DNA from: JAICKN01 sp036489565
Lineage (GTDB): Bacteria; Acidobacteriota; Terriglobia; Terriglobales; Acidobacteriaceae
Direction: 5' to 3'
Length of the DNA: 64,000 nucleotides
Assembly (NCBI GenBank): GCA_036489565.1
Contig: DASXFN010000117.1
Location: forward strand, 7,300-71,299
The notes below the pieces were generated by a model. That model was not told the origin of the DNA and searched no databases. It saw only the letters and a program-made list of their open reading frames with translations. Made by a program: the position numbers and the translations under genes. Position 1 is the first letter of the stretch. Each line of letters starts with the position of its first letter. Positions 58,698 to 64,000 of this stretch are shown piece after piece.

Positions 58698-60180
58698 TCC
58701 CCCTAGGGAGTGAGGCCAATACGGGCGCCCCTAAATACAAAGCGACTTCATCCGGTGTGCGGAATGCCGGACTCAAAGAATCCGCGACAAATGCAAAACC
58801 TGTGCTCGCCACTCCCGCCAGCAAAAAACCTATCAACCCCAAGCTCATCTCAGAACGTACCGGCAACGCCGGCAGCGTCGGAGGCTCTGCCAGCGTCACG
58901 TTCACAATGCCGTCTGCATCCATTGCATCGCCAATTCGGGCCTCCTCGCGCTTATTCACATAAAGCAGGTACTTCCCTTCTGCTTCTTTTAGGTTGCGCT
59001 GCAATCCTTCCTGCTGAATGGCCCGGTCCTGCAAGCTCTCGGCTGACTGCCGGAAACTGGCAAGCATGGTCCCCGTAGCTTTCGCCCGCGCAGCCAAGGT
59101 GTTGAATTGGACCTGCGCCTTCACTAATTCAGATTTTGCCCATTCGTGGTTTACATCCAATTGCGTGGTCTCATCACGCAATGGCAACTGGTCCTCGGCC
59201 CCAATCATGCTTTTCGTCTGTGTGATTTGCCGCTCCACCTCCTGCACCAGCCGGTAGGAGGGCTGAAATTTTGTCAGCAGGTCGGTACGTTGCAGTTCCA
59301 GTTCCAGCAATTTCGACTTTAGTTTCTGCAACAGTTCTGGGTTGTCGGAATTCCGTATTTCGGTAGTGGAGCGTGCGGGCAGTGTTTTGGTTTTTTCTTC
59401 CAAGGAGCGTATGCGTTGCGCGGTTTCCGAGAGCTGCACCCGCGTCTGTAGTTCAGTGGCCTCGGCATCGCTCAATTTTTGTATGGCTTCATCCCGCTCC
59501 AGGGACGCCGATATGACTCCTTCGTCATTGGTGAATTGCATTAAATCGTGTTCAGCCTGTTCAAGATTTTTTCGTGATAACCCCACTTGTTGGTCGAAAA
59601 AATTGAACTCTCCCGATGGACGAAGCACCTGTTGATGCCGCTTCAAGTAAGCTTCCGAAAGCGCGCTCAGCACGCGTCGAGATTGTTCCGGACTCGAACT
59701 GCGGTACCGCACCACAATCATGGTGGCCTTTTTCGCTGGTTCAATTTCCAGACTTCGAGCCAGCCCGCGCACCGCATGTTCCATCTTGATTTCGGGCGTT
59801 TGGCTGGTAAGGTGCGCAAACCAGGAGTCCGTTTTGGGCAGCAAATCCGACCGTTGCGCCACCGTCCGCAGAATGTCCTGGTCGCGAAGCAGCTCCACTT
59901 CCGAGTTCAGCTCTTCTTCGCTGACTTCATTGAGCGCGAATTCCGGGGGCGGAGTCGGCGTCGGGGTGAGCAAGGGATCGACCCTGCCCCTGCGAACCAG
60001 GACCTTCATCTCTGACTGGTAACTGGGAAACAACATGCCGTATCCGAGTGTCCCCAAAAAAATGGCCACGAAAGAAAACCCCAGGAGCCGCCTCTGGCGA
60101 AACACCACCGCCAGCAAATCCCGCAAGGTCGGGGAGGGCACTTGCACGGCGCGCGGAACGAGTCTGAGTTCTTCGGACAT
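58690..60180 (-). CDS. Wzz/GumC-type polysaccharide co-polymerase
   Basis: A 496-residue inner-membrane protein that sets chain length and links synthesis to export. Two membrane helices (LLGFSFVAIFLGTLGYGMLF near the N-terminus and LGLIGFLLAGVASTGFAFVAD near the C-terminus) enclose a large periplasmic coiled-coil domain (about 200-400; LSRKNLEQAEHDLMQF, LQTRVQLSETAQRIRSLEEK). A Pro-rich segment (TPTPTPPPEF) lies just after helix 1. The C-terminus stops shortly after helix 2 with no kinase domain, consistent with a separate CpsD-like partner encoded next. Confidence 0.9.
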   Translation of the reverse strand: MSEELRLVPRAVQVPSPTLRDLLAVVFRQRRLLGFSFVAIFLGTLGYGMLFPSYQSEMKVLVRRGRVDPLLTPTPTPPPEFALNEVSEEELNSEVELLRDQDILRTVAQRSDLLPKTDSWFAHLTSQTPEIKMEHAVRGLARSLEIEPAKKATMIVVRYRSSSPEQSRRVLSALSEAYLKRHQQVLRPSGEFNFFDQQVGLSRKNLEQAEHDLMQFTNDEGVISASLERDEAIQKLSDAEATELQTRVQLSETAQRIRSLEEKTKTLPARSTTEIRNSDNPELLQKLKSKLLELELQRTDLLTKFQPSYRLVQEVERQITQTKSMIGAEDQLPLRDETTQLDVNHEWAKSELVKAQVQFNTLAARAKATGTMLASFRQSAESLQDRAIQQEGLQRNLKEAEGKYLLYVNKREEARIGDAMDADGIVNVTLAEPPTLPALPVRSEMSLGLIGFLLAGVASTGFAFVADSLSPAFRTPDEVALYLGAPVLASLPRGNE

Positions 60181-60243
60181 AGTTTTCGATTGATCGCCGC
60201 TACTAACGCTGAATACGTAGCATCAACACCGTGGACTGCATTC

Positions 60244-60969
60244 CTAAAACTGTGTCGGGTTCACATATGTGCTCAAACTGGAGGCCGGTAAATATCGCTG
60301 CAATTTCGAGATCCTGTTTTGCGGCACAAACAACAAGTCTCCCGGCTTCAAGTGCAGGTCCTCTGTTAAATCCCGCGCATGCTGCATGTGCTTTACGTCC
60401 AGAACTCGCGACTCCGTTAGACCATCCGCCATGCGGCGAAAAAGTACGACCTGCGAATGCTTCGCTTGACCGGTAAGCCCTCCAGCAATGGCCAGGGCCT
60501 CCATGACCGTCGTGTCCCCGCGCAATTCATATTTCCCAGGATGAAACACTTCCCCGCTGGCAATGAAATATGGCTTGTCAAAATTCTTCAGCGCGACAGT
60601 CACTTCCGGCTCGTGAAGAATTCCGGCATAGGCGACCTTGATGGCATCCTGAAATTGCGGAAGGGTCATCCCTTCCACGTAGGTTTCCGGCACGTCTTTC
60701 AACGTGACAAAACCATCAGGTTGCACGGTCAGGCTTTGATTGAACTCCGGAGCAAACGTGAAGCTAGCTTCCACAACGTCACTCATATGCAACCGGTATA
60801 GCGGACGGCGTTCCCCCGTCAGGGCTGGACTCCATACGCCGTCCGCCGTACCGGATTTCGCGGTGTCCGGCTGCCCATTCGCCGAGGCCAATTTCAGCCC
60901 CTGCTTCTGGGCAGCCGCCACCAAACTGCAAAAGATGATTGATACCCCTAACAACCGTGTGAGCTTCAT
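60244..60969 (-). CDS. Wza-type polysaccharide export protein (SLBB)
   Basis: A 241-residue exported outer-membrane-associated protein. A signal peptide (MKLTRLLGVSIIFCSLVAAAQ) precedes the Poly_export domain (YRLHMSDVVEASFTFAPEFNQSLTVQPDGFVTLKDVPETYVEGMTLPQFQDAI). One SLBB domain follows (KPYFIASGEVFHPGKYELRGDTTVMEALAIAGGLTGQAKHSQVVLFRR) and the end is LKPGDLLFVPQNRISKLQRYL. It lacks a lipobox Cys and has only one SLBB domain, so it is shorter than E. coli Wza. It heads the polysaccharide operon. ATG 60969 is chosen for the signal; the frame is open to 61065. Confidence 0.9.
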   Translation of the reverse strand: MKLTRLLGVSIIFCSLVAAAQKQGLKLASANGQPDTAKSGTADGVWSPALTGERRPLYRLHMSDVVEASFTFAPEFNQSLTVQPDGFVTLKDVPETYVEGMTLPQFQDAIKVAYAGILHEPEVTVALKNFDKPYFIASGEVFHPGKYELRGDTTVMEALAIAGGLTGQAKHSQVVLFRRMADGLTESRVLDVKHMQHARDLTEDLHLKPGDLLFVPQNRISKLQRYLPASSLSTYVNPTQF

Positions 60970-61396
60970 TCGCTTCCCGTGTGGCTCCGGCTTTGTCCTG
61001 ATTTGAGAATTTCGTATTGCTGTTGGTTTGCAAGTTATTTGGTGTACCCAAATTGGACAAGACATAGAAAGTACCGTCCACGAAAGTAGTCATCCGTAAA
61101 AATCCCGGTGAACTGACTGCTTACGGTCAAGCGATTGAGAAAAAGGTGTTTAATGCCCGCCAATGCGGATGTATGCGAAAAATTTCACTACCTACTTTGG
61201 TAGCATCCCGCGAGAGGGGCAGCACATGGCCGCGAAGACGGATTATTCGAAATAGGAACCGATGTTTGCTTCCTAGCCGAACTTTTCCACAGTTCAGTTG
61301 GAATAACTTTATGTTGCGAGTCACAGCCGAGGCTCGAGTGTTCCTCTTAGAATGCTGCTCAATTAGCTGTACACGCCACTTGAGTACGGAAAACTT
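60970..61396. promoter_or_regulatory. Divergent control region of the polysaccharide operon and luxR-type gene
   Basis: This 427-bp gene-free stretch separates the operon (minus) from its probable regulator (plus). The only clear structure is the dyad CTACC-TACTTT-GGTAG (61188-61203), a plausible LuxR-type operator. A DnaA-box-like TTTTCCACA lies at 61283-61291. TAGAAT (61348-61353) could be the -10 of the regulator but has no matching -35. No small gene was found. Confidence 0.45.
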
Positions 61397-62110
61397 ATGG
61401 AGCTAGCCCGCGCCACGGGTTCTGATCCGATTCGGGTACTGATCGCCGATTCCAACGAGGTTGGACGCCAGCTCCTTGTGAGCGCACTGCGCCGTCATTC
61501 TGATTTCAGGATTCTCTCCTGCAAATTTGAATTCGACGCCATCGAGGACACCCTGGCGGAGACCGGGGCGGATGTCACGGTCATAAATGTGCAAACTCCA
61601 GGTCCGGGAGATCGGGGCTTGGGGGGCATCCGGCGATTAAGCCTGACTCATCCGGAAGTGTCCCAGGTGCTTTTGCTGGATACCTACAATCAGGATCTTG
61701 TCGTAAACGCGTTCCGCTCAGGAGCGAAAGGACTTTTCTGCCTCACAGAGCACCCCTTCCGCATGCTCTGCAAATGCATTCATCGTGTCCACGATGGCCA
61801 GATCTGGGCCAATGCAGAACAACTCCGGTATTTATGGGAGGCTGTTTCTCAGGTGCCGTCCTTGCGAACGGTCAACGCCTCTGGCATGAAGTTGCTTACA
61901 CCTCGCGAAGAGCAGGTTGTGGCGCTCGTCGCCGACGGCCTTAGCAATCGCGAAGTTGCCCGTGAACTCAACCTCAGCGAGCACACAGTCAAGAAGTACA
62001 TGTTCCGAATTTTCGATAAGCTAGGGATCTCCAGCCGCGTGGAATTGGTTTTATATGCGGTGCACAACGGTGGGCACCGTGACGCGGAATGGTTGGCCGC
62101 GGGCGCTTAA
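61397..62110 (+). CDS. LuxR-type response regulator with atypical receiver
   Basis: A 237-residue transcription factor. The receiver-like domain (about 10-130) has the acidic start VLIADSNE. Its phosphoacceptor position is Asn64 (TVINVQTPG, where VLMDxxMP is usual) and the conserved Lys of GYLLK is Leu (GAKGLFCLTE). It should therefore not be phosphorylated in the standard way. The LuxR/GerE helix-turn-helix (about 165-225; LTPREEQVVALVADGLSNREVARELNLSEHTVKKYMFRIFDKLG) is intact. Divergent placement at the head of the polysaccharide operon makes it the likely pathway regulator. Confidence 0.88.
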   Translation: MELARATGSDPIRVLIADSNEVGRQLLVSALRRHSDFRILSCKFEFDAIEDTLAETGADVTVINVQTPGPGDRGLGGIRRLSLTHPEVSQVLLLDTYNQDLVVNAFRSGAKGLFCLTEHPFRMLCKCIHRVHDGQIWANAEQLRYLWEAVSQVPSLRTVNASGMKLLTPREEQVVALVADGLSNREVARELNLSEHTVKKYMFRIFDKLGISSRVELVLYAVHNGGHRDAEWLAAGA

Positions 62111-62362
62111 TTGGCGCATCTGGCCTCGTTCAGTCTCCTATACGCTTTTTTTATTCTCCCTACAGTCTCTTATGTAAAAGTCTTTCGAAAAGTCTATTAA
62201 AGAGACAACTTTCTCAAAATACTAGGGTTTGTAAAGAAATGTTCCGGCGAGCGGTACCCATGAAAAAGCATCTAGGGTAATGGGTCTGTGCATCTATTTC
62301 AGGAGCGAGAGCAGGAAGTCCATTTAGAATCCGAACACGACCAGTTCTTTATGAGGAGTCAG

Positions 62363-62962
62363 ATGAGTAAGCTTACGTTGATTGCAGCTCTGTGCTTTGT
62401 TTTTGCCGTGCCAGCCGTAGTTCATGCGCAACAAGCGGACCTGGGGTTGGGATTTGGCACGTTGGTAGCACCTTCGGCCGGCAGCGCCGACAGCAGCCAC
62501 TTTCCACAGTCCGTTCGCGGCGGCCTTTATACCAGCATCCGCGCCGATGTTTTTCTTAAAAAGCATTTGGGCGTTGGCGGCGAAGTGGCCTGGCGGAACG
62601 CAATGAACGGATACGATACCGGCCTTGGCTTCCTGGTACCGTACCGCCCCATCCTTTATGACTTCAACGCCGTTTACGGATCGCGCTTCAACAAGAAGGT
62701 GGGAGCTGACTTGCTAGCTGGCATCGGCGGTGAGGATATCCGCTTCTACTCTTCGCAGTTCAACTGCGGGTTTTCAGGGTGCACCAACTACACCAGCAGC
62801 AGCCACTTTCTAACCCATGTTGGCGCGGATGTTCGTATCTACGTTCACGGAAACTTCTTTGTTCGCCCGGAAGCTAACTGGTATTTCGTGCGCAACAACA
62901 ATGAATTCAGCTCCAACAGCATGACGAGGATTGGAGCTTCCATCGGATATACCTTCTTCTAG
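62363..62962 (+). CDS. Outer-membrane beta-barrel protein
   Basis: A 199-residue exported protein with a signal peptide (MSKLTLIAALCFVFAVPAVVHAQ) and alternating aromatic strands of an eight-stranded barrel (GGLYTSIRADVFLKKHLGVGGEVAWRN; PILYDFNAVYGSRF; VGADLLAGIGGEDIRFYSSQFN; VRIYVHGNFFVRPEANWYFV), ending in the classic C-terminal aromatic strand RIGASIGYTFF. ATG 62363 is chosen because AGGAG (62353-62357) is ideally spaced. An OmpA/OmpW-like porin or adhesin role is likely but not determined. The 252-bp leader region 62111-62362 shows no other gene. Confidence 0.8.
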   Translation: MSKLTLIAALCFVFAVPAVVHAQQADLGLGFGTLVAPSAGSADSSHFPQSVRGGLYTSIRADVFLKKHLGVGGEVAWRNAMNGYDTGLGFLVPYRPILYDFNAVYGSRFNKKVGADLLAGIGGEDIRFYSSQFNCGFSGCTNYTSSSHFLTHVGADVRIYVHGNFFVRPEANWYFVRNNNEFSSNSMTRIGASIGYTFF

Positions 62963-63033
62963 TTAGTTGGGCCCAAGGCCATGAGATTTATTTTGGCCGG
63001 GCCTAGCGACGTGCAAAGTTTCTAAGACCAAAA

Positions 63034-63062
63034 ATGAGGCCCGCGCTCCATGCGGGCCTCAT
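63034..63062. terminator. Bidirectional hairpin terminator
   Basis: ATGAGGCCCGC (63034-63044) pairs perfectly with GCGGGCCTCAT (63052-63062) around a 7-nt loop. On the plus strand GAGTTTTC follows; on the minus strand TTTTGG follows the stem. It lies between the beta-barrel gene and the minus-strand amidohydrolase and could end both transcripts. Confidence 0.75.
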
Positions 63063-63076
63063 GAGTTTTCCACAGA

Positions 63077-63092
63077 TGTTCCACGTGGAACA
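63077..63092. other. parS-like centromere site
   Basis: TGTTCCACGTGGAACA is a perfect 16-bp palindrome that matches the bacterial parS consensus (TGTTTCACGTGAAACA and its CCACGTGG variant) bound by ParB. A DnaA-box-like TTTTCCACA (63066-63074) is 2 bp upstream. parS sites cluster near the replication origin, so the window may be origin-proximal, though parAB and dnaA are not in it. Confidence 0.68.
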
Positions 63093-63175
63093 TATTGTCA
63101 ATACATTATTATACTTTCCGATTTGTAGGATGACGTTATGAATCAGCAAGTTGGCGGATTGTACGTACAATCCCA

Positions 63176-63419
63176 GGTCTCGCAACAGCGGCGAGACCCG
63201 CCCCACTGCATGAGGTTGCGCGCCTTGCTCATGGATGAGTCCCACACATCTCGAAAACCACGAGATATGGGGCACCCCAAGCTAGAATCACCGGGGACGT
63301 GGTCAGATGTGGGCCACCCGTCAGGCTTGCCTCCCACTCTTTCGCAAAATGCGCGAAAAGGGTGGGGCACCCTCGGTTGAAATAATATTGGCAAGCGTAA
63401 GAAAGGCTGGGCCACCCGC
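63176..63419. repeat. Dispersed palindromic repeats in the last spacer
   Basis: Several hairpins follow one another: GGTCTCGC/GCGAGACC (63176-63198), ATCTCG/CGAGAT (63248-63266) followed by ATGGGGCACCC, and CCCACTCTTTCGC with GCGAAAAGGGTGGG followed by GCACCC (63332-63372). Then comes GGGCCACCCG (63410-63419, also 63311-63320). The GGGTGGGGCACCC phrase recurs inside alaS. No gene is present from 62963 to 63436. Confidence 0.7.
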
Positions 63420-63436
63420 CCTCGTTCTTGAAAGGA

Positions 63437-64000
63437 TTATTTCAGAAGGTCGAGTGCCATGGCGGTCATCGCGGTTACACCGGTTTTGATCGCCGGTGCA
63501 TAGACAGGCGCGAAGAGCGGCGAATGCAAGCCGGGCAAGGCCACACCGGATTTCCGGCTCTCCGCCAGCTTCTCCGGATCCGCTGCACCAAGCCAGTACA
63601 TAACGCCCGGAATTTTGCCGTCAAGAGTAAACCGGCCAACGTCCTCGCTTGCCATAATGGCTCTGGCTTGTTCCACATGATCCTTGCCAAGCGCCGAAAC
63701 TGCAGTCTGGCGCAGCCGTTCGGCCATGGCATCATCGTTCATCGTCACCGGCCCGGTACCCAACACGGTGACAATTGGCAAGCGGTCCGCAGGAACTCCG
63801 TAGGCCTCAGCCAGCCCGTTTGCGGTCCGGCGTATGTCTGCAATGATCTGATCCTGCAGGTCTTGCGAATAGGTGCGAAGCGATAATCCCAGCTTGACCT
63901 CGTCGGGTATGACATTGTTCTTGGTTCCGCCGTGGAACATCCCAACGGTAAGCACGGCGGGCCGTTGCGGATCGATCTGGCGGCTCACGATGGTCTGTGC
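63437..64000 (-). CDS. M20 family amidohydrolase, 5' end beyond the window
   Basis: The C-terminal about 188 residues of an M20D peptidase/amidohydrolase (hippurate hydrolase or N-acyl-amino-acid deacylase type). The lid/dimerisation domain is visible (TIVSRQIDPQRPAVLTVGMFHGGTKNNVIPDEVKLGLSLRTYSQDLQDQII), followed by the returning catalytic domain with the metal-site Glu (ASEDVGRF), YWLGAADP and the His in GLHSPLFAPVY. The frame stays open to the window edge at 64000, so the N-terminal half with the first metal ligands is missing here. It is not a pseudogene on this evidence. Confidence 0.9.
   Translation of the reverse strand, partial: AQTIVSRQIDPQRPAVLTVGMFHGGTKNNVIPDEVKLGLSLRTYSQDLQDQIIADIRRTANGLAEAYGVPADRLPIVTVLGTGPVTMNDDAMAERLRQTAVSALGKDHVEQARAIMASEDVGRFTLDGKIPGVMYWLGAADPEKLAESRKSGVALPGLHSPLFAPVYAPAIKTGVTAMTAMALDLLK

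Overview
The window looks like a chromosomal segment of a soil acidobacterium (phylum Acidobacteriota, probably class Terriglobia, Koribacter/Terriglobus-like). Three things point there: a tandem NAD+-I (nadA-motif) riboswitch before nadA, an RNA class known essentially only from this phylum; a VWFA-related protein of the acidobacterial type; and many small palindromic repeats in the spacers. No rRNA or tRNA gene was recognised. The only mobile-element gene is a REP-associated tyrosine transposase (RAYT). This placement is inference from content, not from a database search.

Layout. 1-9 kb: phosphofructokinase, a two-Ig-domain lipoprotein, DUF2203, riboswitch-controlled nadA, a secreted unknown, an aromatic amino acid decarboxylase, and a kinase-like/TonB fusion lacking the kinase catalytic residues. 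9-17 kb: GH15 glycosidase with a coupled membrane protein; then a minus-strand hexuronate operon (altronate dehydratase, ExuT-like transporter, KDG kinase, KDPG aldolase) taking altronate to pyruvate and glyceraldehyde-3-phosphate; then a GAF-ANTAR antiterminator. 17-32 kb: envelope-sensor-like protein, DUF2905, xseA, a propeller protein translationally linked to an S55 peptidase with swapped catalytic motif order, VWFA protein, ZIP transporter, a decayed four-helix-bundle (23S intervening-sequence protein) remnant, ychF, M28 peptidase, DUF4149, MoxR, HtpX. 32-37 kb: a tightly overlapping cytochrome c maturation operon (CcmF, CcmH and two proteins with CcmI-like helices). 37-48 kb: TonB-dependent receptor, OB-fold lipoprotein, VapBC, pilT with a clear terminator, STAS protein, recX, the RAYT gene and its REP array, alaS carrying two palindromic insertions, and a PilZ-TM-TonB fusion.

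48.5-61 kb is a single minus-strand exopolysaccharide locus: Wza-type export protein, Wzz/GumC co-polymerase, a P-loop-less CpsD-like protein, a priming sugar transferase, an O-antigen ligase/polymerase, one GT4 glycosyltransferase, a double-GT4 fusion, and the four dTDP-L-rhamnose genes (rfbBACD). A divergent LuxR-type regulator whose receiver has lost its phosphoacceptor Asp stands at its head. The window closes with an outer-membrane beta-barrel protein, a bidirectional terminator, a perfect parS-like palindrome and a truncated M20 amidohydrolase.

The most noteworthy items are the RAYT with a cognate, covarying REP family and a 168-bp tandem array; palindromic elements inside the alaS coding sequence; two different cytoplasmic sensor modules (pseudokinase, PilZ) fused through one membrane helix to a TonB C-terminal domain; the S55 protein with circularly permuted motif order; and the parS-like site.
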